NCBI RefSeq assembly: GCF_015706575.1
Contig: NW_024037070.1
Span: 9,393,598-9,457,597 of the forward strand
Direction: 5' to 3'
From: Patiria miniata
Taxonomy: Eukaryota; Echinodermata; Asteroidea; Valvatida; Asterinidae
DNA: 64,000 nt
A program made the position numbers and the translations under genes. Each line of letters opens with the position of its first letter. The stretch's first letter is position 1. The notes below the pieces were generated by a model. The model saw nothing but the letters and a program-made list of their open reading frames with translations, did no database searches and had not been told where the DNA came from. Below, one piece after another: positions 43,601-58,600 of this stretch.

Positions 43601-46600
43601 ATATCCGCTGAACAATACTGAGCGCTGGCTGTGCTGCTGCTTACAAGCAGATGAAATATAAGGAGTGCCATCTTTAGATTTGTAAAAAACATGTCGCTCC
43701 AATACACTGTCTAAAAGTAATTTTAGTTGGCGATGTCAGAGTTAGTTTGGAGTAAATGTCTTCCCTTCTGAATCCAAACAAAGCAATGCTACTCAAGAAC
43801 ACATCTGCAAATTTTTTTCAAACGTTTTAGTTTCCAGTGATGAATTGTTCACAGCGTTCTGTGGCGATAAGAAATAAATCAGATCCAATTACCCAATTTC
43901 ATATTTTTAATCAATCAACAGCTTTGCAAGATCGCTTGTAACAAGCTCATCTGTTTGTCAAGTGCTCTTTATGTCAATTTACTTTCTTCGACTCGCTGAG
44001 CGACATGTACATGTAGCTGCACTATTAATTGGCCAATTTATCCGTGGCTTTACAGACTATTGACGTACAAAGAATGAGGCACTCAAGAGCTCTGACTGCT
44101 CCGGGTCCGAAGGTCGTTCAGAGTGACAGTCCTGTCTGTGAGATTGTTCTTATATTGCTCCTGTCGCTGTCGAGTGCCCTCCATATCCATTAGCTCCATG
44201 GCTCTTTGTGTTACCCACCATAGTTTTTCATTGTTTAATTAAGACATTCCATTTTCTCCACCAACACAGTCTCAATTTTTCTTCTGAGACACAATAATTC
44301 ATTGTATAAATGGGTAACATGTTAGCATGTGTAATGATATGGACAAGATTTTACTCTCATTTTTAATTAAGATTGTTGACAGAATTGGCTTTTGGTATTG
44401 TAGAATTGTATTTTAAAAATGAAAAACTGTTTTATTTCTTTTGTTTTGAAGGTGCTGATTAAATGTAATTTTATTACAGTTTTAGGATATATCGGAATAA
44501 ATATATATATTTATATATTATTACAGTTTACATACCATGAAGAAAATATAATGGTATCGCTAATATTCTAAATGAAGATGTTTTAACACTGGGTCACCAC
44601 TCACAACCCTTCCCCCGCTAAAGTTTGCGAGCATTGTATATTCAGAACTGTCTGAAAGATTGAGAAAGTAATCCATTAGCTTGATGGGAGGAGACTTGAC
44701 ACGACATCCTGACTGAAAGTACAGATGTCTTAACCATCAACCACTATGGTGCTGACAATGATTGTGATTGTGTAATCTGCCCCTCCTCCTTGCTCTTGTC
44801 GGGTTAATCTTTTTAATAAGACATTTTACGTAGTATTTTGAAATACATGAAGCTTCATTTGCTTTTCTTGTATTTTGTTTGTTTCCAATAATAACACCAA
44901 TCCAAATCCAAAGAGGAAAGTTAGGAACCTAACCTGTTGAAGTTTCAGCTCAGTGGATATTACGCTTTTCGAGAAAACAGTGAAAAGCCAAACTTTTGAT
45001 CAAGAAACACAATTTCATTAAAAAGCGCTCTTTATATTTAAAAGAATTCAGTCAATCGATTGTTGGTTAGAAATCGCCTACATTTCTTGAATTCTTCTAA
45101 ATGACAGCAAACCAGATGCAATAATTTCACAGAGTATTTAGTACAGATAAGTTTTTTATTTATTCATAAATTGCTGGGTTTCTTTAGGATAAACACAAAT
45201 GATTCCATATTCCTTGACCACTGTCTCCTGTTTTCTCCATGTTGTTCTTGTAGGAGCCAGCCCATGCTCCTTCCAGACCCTATCTACCTGTCTCCTTCTG
45301 ATGACTACTACCCTGTCTATGTATCATCTGTCCACACTCCAAGATGCCTGTATTTGCAACTAGCCAAGTATAATGACAGGTAGGCTGCAATAAAATGTCT
45401 GTTACTTCTTTTTGGTACATTTTTCTGGCAGATAATGATGTATTTGTTTATGCAGGTGTAAAACAAGCTAAAATGTATAATTCTCAAGTGCTATTTTACC
45501 ATTGAAAAAAAGGAATTAATTATTTTAATTGTTACTTTTTATTTGTCGGCAATTAGATATGGACGTATTTGCTGTGGCTTTGGAGTGCTTCATCCTTTTT
45601 GTCTCACAAATTCCTAATTTTGCAAGAATCGACTGACTAATTTTTGCCATTTGACAATCCAAGCCCTTTTATGTTATTTTGAGATTGTTAACCTCGACCT
45701 TTTGGGGTATAATGTATTACTCAATTTTCATTTTACCTTCTAGACTGGATAAATTAATGGAGGAAATCAATGCCAAACTATCGGATAATAATGCTCCCCC
45801 ACCGCCCAAAGATTGGCAGCCCAGAGTTGGGGAAGTGTGTCTGGCCAGGTTCCATGAGGATGACAGGTAGGCCAGACTCTGAGACATTGTCTTCCGTTTG
45901 TGGATATTGAACCATGGTTTATTACACATTTGTCCCTAATCACTTCAAAAACACAAGTTGTCCTGGCCATAATTTACGTTCCATGTCATTCAAACTCGAA
46001 GTGACCCAGCATTATTTAAGCCTTTTATTCGGCCAAGCTTTAGCCCAGTTTGCTATTTAGTTTTTGTTGGACGTATTTTGGTCTCCCTTGACTAATTATC
46101 AAAAACGAAGTATAAAATGCCAACCAAATTTGGCAGTATCCTCAAGCAGCACTGTGCTTGAAATAATTGGCGAACAGCAGAACCCAAACTGAAATACCCG
46201 TGTTTCATATTTTTCCTATTTTCATGTTTCATATTTTTTAGATAACCACTGCCCAATGGGATAAATTGTCTCAACATGAATTTGACTTTACTTTTGACTA
46301 TTACATTTTTTCTTATTTTGATCAAATTGATAGCTTCAAATGACAAATGCTTGTATCCTAAATCAATCGCTGCATTTACTAGGCTTTTTTTTTCATTGTA
46401 TGATTTCATTTTCTCAGATGGAACCGGGTGCGCATCTTAGACATTCCTGGAGACGGTCGATATGAGGTGTTCTACTTGGACTACGGTGATAGAGAAGAGG
46501 TTGCTAAGGACTGGCTACATCCTGCATGGAACAACATCCTCAAGGTAACTGGGAGGATGGAATTCTGCATCAGCAAGATGTTATACATCCAAGAGCTATC

Positions 46601-49600
46601 AAGAAACTGCACAAGTTCATGGCACAATCTGTGCTACTTTGTTTTTAAAATTAGGGCAAAACCCAATTTTCAAAATTTTACATCTCCTCCAAATACCAAC
46701 ACACAAATTCATGTATCTTTCGTTGGCAATTATATAATTGCGCTGAGTGTTAGCATGCACTCATGAACTCATTCATACGTGTAGGTTCATCACACCTCAA
46801 GATCACTCACTCTTGTTTTACTATACTCCCGAGGACGATACTTTCCTCTGTTTTCCTTTGTCCCTGTAATATAACACTCTCCCATAGATTAAGCACACAA
46901 ACCTACTACAGAGGACCCAACTCCCGAGGACTGAAAGGATCTGTTGTTCTCCCTTTGTGTGTCTGTCCTTGTGGGCTATGTAGAACAAGAACATGCATAC
47001 AGATGTGTGTGAACACGTTGATTGCTATCAACTTTCCAGTCATGAATTTTTGTTTGGTTCCAATTTTCTGTCTTTAGCTGCCATTCCAGGCCATCCAGTG
47101 CAGTCTGACCAACGTCTCCCCGAATGAGGATGAGTGGAGCGACGCTGCTGGTGATGCATTGTGGGATATGTGCCTTGACGGCGACGACAAGAAATTACTG
47201 ATGGCAAAAGTGAGCAGTCATGATGTTTTTCCCTTCACTAATCTTGGATTTGTTAGCCGAGTCTATTCCTCGAAAAATTAATACCTGTCTCTTTTTGACT
47301 AATCATGAGCTATTTGTAAACACACATTTTGTCACATCTTTGTTGCTTGTTTGCATTCAACACTTTTTCTGTTCGAAAAGAAATTAATGATTTCTGTACT
47401 TGACGATTACAGTGAATTTGAGGAAATAAAAAGAGGTGACATTTGCACAAAATTAATAGTGATAATAAGTCAAGGCTTGTCGATGGCTAATATCCATGTG
47501 TGGTGTTTTACTTTATCAGTTTTGAGTTCAGAAATTTCAGTGAAAATGTTAAATGATTCAAAAAAAAATTTCTTGCATCTATTTTTTATTTTTTATTCCA
47601 AGATCATATCTGAAATTGGGTCAGGATCTGAATCGGGGCCTGTTGGGTCGTCCCACTATGAGATTGAGCTGTTTGATACCAGAAGCGAGCGAGACGTTGT
47701 GATTGGTCAGGAACTGGTACATGCTGGGCATGCCGCAGGGAACGAAGCCTTGTTTCAGGTAGTCTTGTGTTTCTTTCGTCAAACATTCTGCACTGTTATG
47801 GATTTGAGAAGGAACAGCAGATGACATTTTGTGGGGGTTATTCTAGAGAATTAGTAAGGGACATTTCTTGCATGTGCAATATTTCACACTCTATTACATG
47901 AACACTATATACTTTCAGTAATTTGAAAGTTAGAGGGTTTTGATGTCGTACAAAGAAATTTAAATATTGCTGGCAGAAATTTGTTGCCATTTAACACTTT
48001 TTTCTTCAAAGTTTGTTTGATTTACAGAAATATAAGCTTGTTAATGATCTGAAATACTTGACCATTGTTTCCACTGAATGTGCAAGCTTTCTTTTCTCCT
48101 TCACAGAGCATGTTCCCGATTGTTGCAGTAGATGACGACACTGAACCGCCGTTGTCAACCGAGATTGGCAACATGTTGTCTCAGCTCTGCTTAGAACTGT
48201 ACAATTTAAAGGTATCCAGAAAGATTGATAAGAAAGGGCCATTTTCTGGCACTCCTTTATGGTTTACAGCAGAGACGTTGTGTGTTATAGGTGGCATTTG
48301 TAAATAATTTAAGAAATATATCTAAATATTCTGTGTGCATATCAGCATTATTCCCTCCTGTCAATAATTGTTTGATTGTGATTTTGTCATCAGCAGAGTG
48401 AGTCTGAGCAGCTTGACGTAGCCAGCCAAATCAACGAGCTGATAACAACACTCAGGTAGCAACAAATCCCTCTGCTATATGTATTTTACAAAGACGAAAT
48501 CAAAAATTATAACGAGCTATGTCGTTGGATACTTTTTTCCTGATGATGGCTTTTTCTTGGGTTAATCCTAGCCCTCACAGATCCGTCATAATCCACCTAC
48601 AGGTTTTTAAAGGGTGTGCAGGATTGAGAAAATTCAGCTCGGCCACATTTACCTAACATGCGGGTCGATGTCCAAATGTAACAAATCTGTACAAAGAACA
48701 CCAGCTGTTCCCTGCACAGTGGAACACTTGGGAGATTTCTCTCAATGACGGCCATCTCTGTAGGAGAACTGCAACTGTGTATTTTACGCAATCAAGCACG
48801 CATTGCGTAGTGTTGAAAATGTTTCAAACACGCGCACTTGTTGCTCGAAATGTGTTCGAAATACGACGCAGCCAATGCGCGTTATGCAAGCTGATGCTCA
48901 AAATGCCGATGCACGTGGCTGGTCTGTAGGAAATGACGTCATTTGAGAGAGACTTATTATTGAAGGCTTCTAGCAGAAAATGCCTAGGTTTTGAAAGAAG
49001 AAACATTTTGGAGTTATTATTGTATTCATAAATACTTGAACCTATGATTGCTCAGCGAATGTTATTGGTATAGAAATTCTGGCTGTTCACCGTCAACGTT
49101 GCTTACTTATGTTTAAATGAGTTTAAACTCTGTCCTCTTCACTCCAGTGATGTTTTTTTTGTAAACTGTTCATTATTTTATCCATATTGTCTTGGATTTT
49201 CTTCTCTGGAGACAATTGAACTTTTTGCCAATGCAAAGTAACAAAATTGCTGACACTTTATTGAGCTGTCTAACTATATGTATAATATGTAAATCTGATT
49301 TCAACCAGCCAATTGGATTGCTTGACTGAAGTGGACATAGCCCCCTTGTGTCGTCTGGTGGCATGCAGACGGGGTCATCAGCGGGTCATTGATAGCCTGG
49401 CTACCAGTCTGGCCCTAGTTTGCTTCAAAAGTCCCAAGTAATTTTGACTTTCACTCTTAAATAAAAATTCATTTAGAGAGTTTTGTAATAATTTTTGTCT
49501 GAAATGGAAATTTGTGTTATTCTTTAAGCAAGAACGTCATCTTTTCTGTAAGCCTATAATATTTTCTATTTGGCTTGCTTTAAAGTTGAAAAATTACGAA

Positions 49601-52600
49601 ATGATAAATGATTCCTTGTTTTTCTTAGTTTTATGCCATTTTGCCAGGTTCTTAACGTACATGTATCTGTGTGTTTAGCTGTTAGAGGTGATGAACTACA
49701 GCGTTTTGTCTCAGAATCTGTTTTCATGCAATAATGATTCCTTCACCTTGTGGGAAATCACAAGTTGCAAACATTCCAAATTTCCAAACGTTTAGCCATC
49801 TTTAACAAAAAAGAAATAAATAAATAAAGGTTCTTGACTAATGTGACCAATCTGATGCTCATTTTATAGATTCCTCCTCCCATCCTTTTTTTCTTCAAAA
49901 AGACCATTGTCATGTTTCTAGAAGTAATCATATTTGATAATTATTTTCATTTTGTGGTTACAGGAACTGTGAGGTTTTGTGCAGAAGTGGAGGACTGAAG
50001 GAATTATGCCAATTGCTACTGAAGGTAAATCTTACGTTTATCATGAACGCAATTAAGAACTATGCCAATCCTTACATTTTTATACCTCTGGTTCTTTTCA
50101 GAACCATTCTCTTAGTTTCAGAAATTATTCCTACATGGTGTTTCCGCAAATCTTTCATTCATTAGTATCTCCACCATGCAAAGCCTCAAATCTTACTTAT
50201 TTTCATGTGTGTAGAAATTTCATTTTTTTTTTCTTACTATGTAGTTATTTTCAAGTATCTTTTTCTTTTCTGGTCACAGACTAAAGATGTCAAACTTCAG
50301 GAATATATATCCTATGTTCTGATGTTGTCCTCCGGGAATCCCACGTAAGTATAGCACAAACACTGATTTGTGACTTTTTACAAATATGTTCCTTTTCCCA
50401 TCGGCCAATTTAGCACCAAGTGGCATAGGAACAGCCTTAAAAACATCATTGCAGAGATGGTATTTGAATCTACAATCCCCCCCCCCCAAAAAAAACCCCA
50501 AAAACTAAAACCCAACTCCATTTTTACAAATGACATTTACATCCACGACCAATATAGCAACAATCATGATGTGATTGCTTAAAAGAAAATCATGGTGATG
50601 TGGTCTTGGAACCGACAATCAGGAAAAAGCAATTACTTCTTACTTAGTGATCTCCATACATTTGACATGACTCTTTGCAATATGGCATGTTCAGTAAATT
50701 TGCTTGTCATCGTGGGTTGACTTTAAAAGCCACGGCCCCAGTGACCTGTCAAATCTTTGACAATCCAATCAGATATTATCCAATCGCATACACCGTCCAC
50801 ACAAAGATATTAACTTATTTGGAGCCTGTCAAATTAGGACTAGGCAGCTCAGGAGACTCATTTACTAGAGTCGTTTCTGGAGTTCAGTCTTTCAAAGCTC
50901 TCCGTTGTCCATTTTTCTTAGTTCATTTTAAAATTCAAATCTGAAAACTTGTCTACAAGAGCATAAATCCTGAGGGGGGAATGGGGGATGCATATACCCC
51001 TAGTTTTTGACCTACGGATGTGGGCATTTGCATCAAACTTCAGAATTTTGTGCTGACCAAAAAAAAAGCAGTTGTCGTTATTAAAAAATGTTGCGAATAA
51101 AGACAACAGAATACCAAAGCCAAAAACAAGTTTAATTTGAAAGGGTTCATGAGATGAATTTGCCTTAGGAACACATTGTGTGCAACTTTTCTACTCTTAA
51201 ATGTATGAATGCTATCTGACATTCCTTTTTGGTTAATTTGATTAAAAGTGCACTTCTTTAAACATTTAAGATTGTCCATGCTTTTCCGGTCAACTGAGGG
51301 CACTGTTGCTGTGATGTCATTTCAGGAAGACACTGTTCAGATTAGGGCTTTTTTGTTCAAATTGTGAACCCAAAATTGGCTCGTTGAAAACATTTGTGAG
51401 AAAGGGTTGCTCATTGGCTGACTGCCATGTACTGACACAACAACAAATCACCAAAGAGAACAAAAAATCAAGACAGCAAAATATGCACAATTCTGGCAAC
51501 TTTTTGCTTAAATAGCTGTAGCATTGACGTTTCTGCCTGAAATGACATCACAGTTTTGCTCATGAATGTGGAAATTGGCATTAGCATAAAACCAAAAACA
51601 CCAGAATACCCTTGAAATTAGCAAAATGATAATTGAAAATAAGGTTGACAAAGATTGCATTTCAAAAAAATTATGTTGCACATTGTTTTTTTGCACATCA
51701 TTTCCCTCAGTCGTCAACAAAGATGAGTGCCAGCTTGTCTACTGTAGATTCTGGTTCATCTCTGTGCATTGTGTGGCTGTCTGTATGTGTGTACTGTCTC
51801 ATTGATTGTCATTACTCGTCCTTTTAGGAGCATCCTGGAATATGGCGGCATTGAAGCCTTGTGCGGTGTGCTAGCAGCGCCGGCCAATGTCAACATCGTC
51901 AATCAGGCCAGTGCTGCATTGGCAGCCCTCGTCACGGACAACAACAAGTAAGGCAGTCGGCAATCAATCTTCTTTCCTCTAACTTCTCGGTTTTGTCTTA
52001 CAAACGAGAAACAAAACTCTAGATTGCTGACACGCCACGAAGTATATTCACGGCCTGTTGATAAACTCTTCTCTGAATAAGAGTTTATTTTCAAAATGCG
52101 ACATATCCATTTGAAAAAGGTGAACATTTTGCAAGGTTAGGAACCTTTAAAGAATAAAAAACGGTATAACAGCTTTTTCTAAACTTCAATTTTGCTTTAT
52201 TGTTTTCTAAAGCTGTGTTTAAGTTTATAACAGCCGTCAAAATTGCTTTAAAATTGCCACTTAAACTCTTTGTGTGTAACACAGCAATGTATTGGCTCAA
52301 AGTGCTGAAAGCTAGAAACTGTATTCTAAAATATCAGCTCAAGCATTTCACTCATGTCATTAAATTATGCGTGATTAATGATTTGAATAGAGCTGTATTT
52401 GAGTAATTTTTTATTTGATTCTAACAATTTATTCAGCAGGCGAGTACCTGCTTAAGTTCTAAGCAAAATTAAGTCTACTCTTACTGTACAACAGTTCATA
52501 ATGTCAATAAGTTATCATTGAAATTATCCGACGTGAATTATTCCTGCAGAAACCAATGTACTGTGAACGAGGCAGGTGGGTTGAGAACCATCTGCAAGCT

Positions 52601-55600
52601 GCTGGGCACTATGAGGAAGGAGGACTGTCTCATGAACCTCTTGAGGGCGCTGTCCAAGATGGCTGCCAATGGAGGGTAAGTCCGAGCAATTGTGTATTCA
52701 TAAGATCAGACAAACGGCCTGCTAGTGTTTTGATGTCAGTATTTAAGATTTGCTGTGCTAATTCTAAACCTTATTTCCTGAAGGATTTCTGAGCTTACAT
52801 GTTCACACAGACACACCATTCTTAGGCTGTGTATGCATAATTATGCAAATTAGGTTGACCCCAGGGCAGATGACATTAAAGTAGATAGTTACAGAAAGAT
52901 GTGAATCAGAAGGAATGCAAATTGAAATTTCACGATTTGTGTTGTGCTAATCTCCATTTCACATGTACACTCAATAATCAAGAGATACATATCTCAAACA
53001 ATTCTGAACTTTAGAGGAACCATTACTTTGCTGTTTGTTTTTTGTAAAGCAGTAATTTTGGAAATTAAACTACCCTTAGAAAATAACTAGGGAAGTGACA
53101 AGTGTAACAAACAAATGAGTCCTGCACTGGCATTGATAACAAAGAGCAGTGTCTATCAATTGATGTTGACGTTTTTTGTATGATGCATCTTTACCGTATT
53201 GTGAACTGTCATTATTGTCTTCCATTTGTGTGTGTGTAGGACCAGAGATGAGATTCGTGAGGAGGGTGGTCTACTCATTCTCTGTGATCTCCTGTGGGAC
53301 ACCGTGGACAGTCCCGTGGTTCACCTCATTGCTCAGGCTCTGACTTCATTGAGTTGCAACAATCCACTGAACCTGGAAGTCATGACAGACCAAGCACTGA
53401 TGGACTGTGTGGAAAGGTATGGCTCCTGGTCCTCCACCCACACCACGATCCCAATTACCCAAACCAGCCCCCCCCCCCCCTGTATCCCAACCCCCACCCC
53501 AACCCCAAGTCCAATCCTAACACCCACGCCAAATCCCACCCACTTGCCCATCCTCATGCCCAAGCCCAGCCAAACCCCAAGTTCCCACCCCAAACCTGTA
53601 CCTGAACCCCCATGTACCCAAACACCCACTCAAACCCCCATCCCAACCCCACTTAACCCCACCACACTCACTCTTCGTAGTATCCCATATGAAACCCTCA
53701 CCCCACCCTAGCCCAACCCCTGACCCCACCCTAGCCCAACCCCTGACCCTAAGCCCAACCCCTGACCCTAAGCCCAACCCAAGCATGCATACTGTACAAA
53801 TCTCAAGGCTTATGAATCTCTAGTCATCTGGATCCTTTTATCATTCCCAGTAAGTTTAATTTTGTTGCAGTGTGCATGGAGTTGGCCGAGTTCTTTTTTT
53901 CTGTACACATTTCCTCTAATATTTATTCATAAACACTGTGTGCCATTGTGGTGCCAGATTGTACCTTGGCACTTGTTTTTTTCTTTGGGCGGAATTTTTT
54001 GTCAGTTCTCATCGGATTACGTGAAAAGCATACGCATTCTCAACAGATTACGTTGCAGCATACATCTCACATGTTCTCGAGGTGCAGTAATTTGAAGTTG
54101 GGCAGAAATTCTGCAAAATTAAACTCCCTTAACCAGCTAATGCCAGAGGATGTGTCAACATGATCTGGCAATGTTAGATTGTCAAGCTTTCCCAAAGTCT
54201 CCTGCGGTGGACGTGTATACACGTCAGTGGTTCCCATTGATTTTGTAAACACCGTGTTCTGAACTTGACCGCTGTAGACATGCTGTCATCGTAACTAATA
54301 ACGCTCCATGGCAGGTATCAGAATGTTGCAAATATGAAGTCACTGTGAAAAGTAAATACAAGTATTGTACAAACTATTGTACAAATGACTTTCTAGGGTC
54401 AGTATTTGTGGTGTTTGACTTGATTTTAAAATTGGGCGATATATCTTGTCTCTTTCAAAAAAATTTTTTTTAGGCAAAAATAATCCCAGTGGCAAGTGGT
54501 TAAATGTGGAGCTTTGCATGCTCGTCTCCCTTTCAGAAGACTTACATAGTAGCCATTTCGATCCCAACTCTGTTTCCTCTTTGTCTACCGGAACAGCTAC
54601 AAAAAGCCACTTTGACTCCTTGTTGGAATCGCTTGTACTTCAACTCATAGATAATTGGATTAATCACAGAATTGAGGAAGTAAAGAACGTTGGTGAACTC
54701 TCGGACAATCTGAAATCCCTTGGTGCGACAATAGTAAGGCAGGGTGCTGTAATCCCTGGAATACAAGCAGATGATCGGTATTACGTAACCTGGTGCCCAG
54801 AAGACTATCAGAGCACCCAAGACAATGGTCAGCATGTAGACCAGACGCTGTCTGGCAATCAGAAGATTGCAGGCTGCTGCCCTCGCGTGTTGACGGTGCA
54901 GCGCTTCGACTTGTTGCTTCAAAGTGACATGTATTTTGTAGTAGGCCCTTACCATGAGTGCTCCAGGCAGTAGGAATGCCATTAGAAACCCGAATACACT
55001 CCTAGACACGTGGAACGACATGTCAGGATAATCGATCTTGGTGCAAGCCTGGTTTGGGTCTTCACTGGCTCTTTTAATGAACAGAAACGGCAGTGAAAAC
55101 AGAAACGACACAGTCCACATCACGACTATGAGAGTCACTACCTTTGTTGGGGCGAGCATTCTCGGGTACTTTAGGGGTTGGACTATGGCAACATAGCGTT
55201 CCCATGTAACCATGCACAGACTGTAGGAAGCCAGGAAGGAACACATCCAACTCCAGAACCTACTGTCCACTAACCGGCAGAAGATCTCTCTCCCAAAAGC
55301 ACTGGTTGGGATGTAAACTATCAGCGCACAGTTTGGCGGAGTGAAGAGATACACCACGAAACATTGCAAGCAGCTTAGCATGTCGGCCACGGCCAAATTC
55401 ACCAGTAGATAATTTGTCATGCAGTGCAGGAATTTGACACGTAGAATGACGAAGATGACAAAGAGGTTTCCGAGCACGCCAAAGATTCCTTCCACAGTCA
55501 GGATTTGACACATCCACTGTAACTCATGAGGCGCCACAGTAGTGATCATGTCGGTTGTATTTTGCGTGGACATAGTTGGTATAAGGGTGATTTACATGTA

Positions 55601-58600
55601 CTCCAGTTGAAATTCAGAACCCTGTGTGATACTTGTAAGTTGCCAGTAACTTGTTGTTCAACAGTCCAAGAAGGGACTATCTCCCCTTTTTGCAACAAGT
55701 CAGACGAATGTCCTTTCATTCACTATTTGTTGCCCAGCTGTTTGGGGCAGCATTGGTGCTCAGGCAGTTCTTCACCATCAGTAATCCTGCTGAAATGTCC
55801 CTCCCTTGCTGGAAGAACCGCACCTTTTTGGTTGCAATTTATATCAAAATGCACCTCTGATGTTAGGAATATCAACCTGTAAGTCCAGTAAGTGCTTTTG
55901 AGGAACTGTTGCCTTGTAATCACTCTATGTTTTCTTTAACGGAGCCATCAAGCACTGAACCATGAAGTATTGTTTTCCAATAAGTGGATCGCCACTATAT
56001 CTCGTTGAAATCTCGTCATAAAAATTGCTTGGATGGGGGATGACATCCGACCTAATTATTCTCAAGTAGACGCAAGGTCTTATCAACCCTCCAATCTCAG
56101 CAAACCATCCGTCCGTGGTATGACAGACAAGTTGATTAATCCCGGTACTCAATGTTGTGTTTTTTTCCGTTGTCTCAACTCGTCGTGACGTTCCATATCT
56201 CCGCGATTCACTACAACTCATTAACTGGTCCTGATCGAGAGTATTGTCTTAATTGATTGGACTTTGGACCAACTCACTTTGCGGTCCAATCTAGGATGTT
56301 TGTTTTTTTTTTTTCATTGAATTATGGGCCTGGGTTGGGTTCTTTTTGTCTCAATTTACGCATCATAAAGTCCTGTGAGTAGATGATAAATTTTGTAGCA
56401 ACCTTTGTCTGAACAGGAAGCAAATAGTGTTTACAGACGGACCAAGTTGATGAGTGCATGTCAACTGAATGAGCAAATACACTCCTTGATTGAAAAAAAG
56501 TTAATCAGTGAACCTTGTGCATGTTGTGTAGAAGTGCAAGCCACTTACTCTGCTTGGATGCAACTTATTTGATTTCAGTAGTTGACTTTATGTTTTGCTC
56601 CAATTCTTATCCATGCTTTTTGTTGATCAGTGAGTGCCTTGTGTTATTAACTTTGCTTGTGCAAGATGAAATTATCCTATTGAAAATGAAACTGGGTATG
56701 TCTGAAAAAGTGCTTAGTTCAACAGAAGACTGAGCACTGATTTTTGTGGTCAGGTCTAGCTACGCTTGTGAACAAGTACAAGTACCCCCTCAACGGCAAG
56801 AAAGGGAGAGTTTGGGGAGACCCCTGGGAGGGACATTTTATCGATTTTTGTAATTTTTATCGATTTTTGTAATTTTATATTCTTGAATGAGGAGTTCTAT
56901 GTCATATCATTATGAATTTACTGTGAAATTCTCAAGCTTTTTATTGGTTAACTTGTGAATTTTATAGTATCATTTGTTTATTTTTAATTTTTTTTTGCTG
57001 TTATGTGCTTGTGTACATTGAATGGAATGGGCGAAATATATATCAATAAATTATTATTATTTTTATTATTCAAACGCATTGCTGATGATGCTATGGGTTT
57101 GTGAACATTCGGAATAAAATAAATCATGCGTACATCTCGCTATACCTGCGTGCCCTGGTTTATGCATACGATGTGTCCCGTCCACAGAGCCCTTGAAAGT
57201 GAGCAAAGAGCGCCCTCTCTTGTTCACAAATGGAGCCCATACACATGTACGCGAGTCTTGTATGACGTCACAAGAATACACGAACTGATGACCTATCGGT
57301 TGCGCTATCTGTAATCAGTCTCATTGGAAACCTCTCTCTTATCTCCCCAGTCAGCTGATGTGTATGAGTCATTCTGAGACCACTCACCGACTGCTAGTCA
57401 CGCTGCACATTCGTCTGATTGAACACACCAAGACCCAAGCAGACCAATCAGAGGAAACCTACCAACCCAGCAGCCAATCAGCTGCCGTTGGCAGGGGCCC
57501 CATGATGACTGCCAACCAATCAGGCTCTACTCAGTTGCCAAATCACAGACAGCAGCCCGTGTCAAAGGTCATCAGCATACAGGAGGTGACGGATGACAGA
57601 ACCAAAGGTTTACCAGATGACAACGATGATATGCCCCCTTTGGAGGTTGATTCCGAGATTTCACTGCCCAAGTAAGGAGAAACCCATTTTTTTCCCTTTT
57701 GATACGAAAAGTGAAAAAAAAATCAAAGATAAAATCTGCCTTTGCCATTTAAAATGGCAATTAACTCATAGTGATAAATGAAGAGATACGACAATCATGT
57801 TGTCATGCGCCCGGTATATTTACATGACTGTTTGTGATTTATTCATCGCTGTTTTCAGAACCCAGCCCAAAGTCCTATGGTCCCAACGTCCCAATTCAGT
57901 CGTCCTCAGTGTGCAGCTGAGAGGGGTCGTGACCTTTGACCTTGATGTGACCTCTACCAGCGTCAGTTTCAGGTAAGCCGCCAGTCCAATGGAAAATGGG
58001 GGTTTTCAAAATCTTGGGTTTGTCTCTAACTTTGTTTTTATCCCTGACTTTATAATTGTTATAAAGCAAGTTAATTGGAAAAGCTCTAAACGTGGCCTCT
58101 TAACATAACGTCGATGTTTGCTCATTCTTATGGAAATAAAAAATAATGAGGGATTTTTCTATTTTATAGAAATAGAAGAGTTTTTATATTTATTTATTGA
58201 AATTATAAATTCTCAATTCCAACCAACTTTTATTCTTGGAACAAAGAGAAAAAATTTAAGAAAATAAATCCTTCCTACTTAATTCCTTTACCTTAATACT
58301 ACTTACATTTAGGCATCATCTTATTTGTGGATTGTTTCCAAATCTATTTCTCGTCAATTCCAGCACCATTCAAGATAAGACCAACTTTGCCTTTAGCCTG
58401 GATCTGTACAGTCGTGTGAGGGCGCCAGAGCATGCGGCAGTACCCTTGGGCAGTGAAGTGTTGATCACGTTGTACAAGGAGACAGTGGGTACCAACTGGT
58501 CTCGGCTGACTGCCAGCAAAACCAAGGTACAGTATGGACTGGGTTGGCATGGATACCAGTGAAATGAATTTTATTAGTAGCTTGAATGATGCAGCTATTC

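Noticed and set aside
53450-53711. Long proline-rich frame after exon 42.
   Set aside because: It is a translation of a C-rich minisatellite beyond a good GTATGG donor; the frame joins exon 43 cleanly without it.
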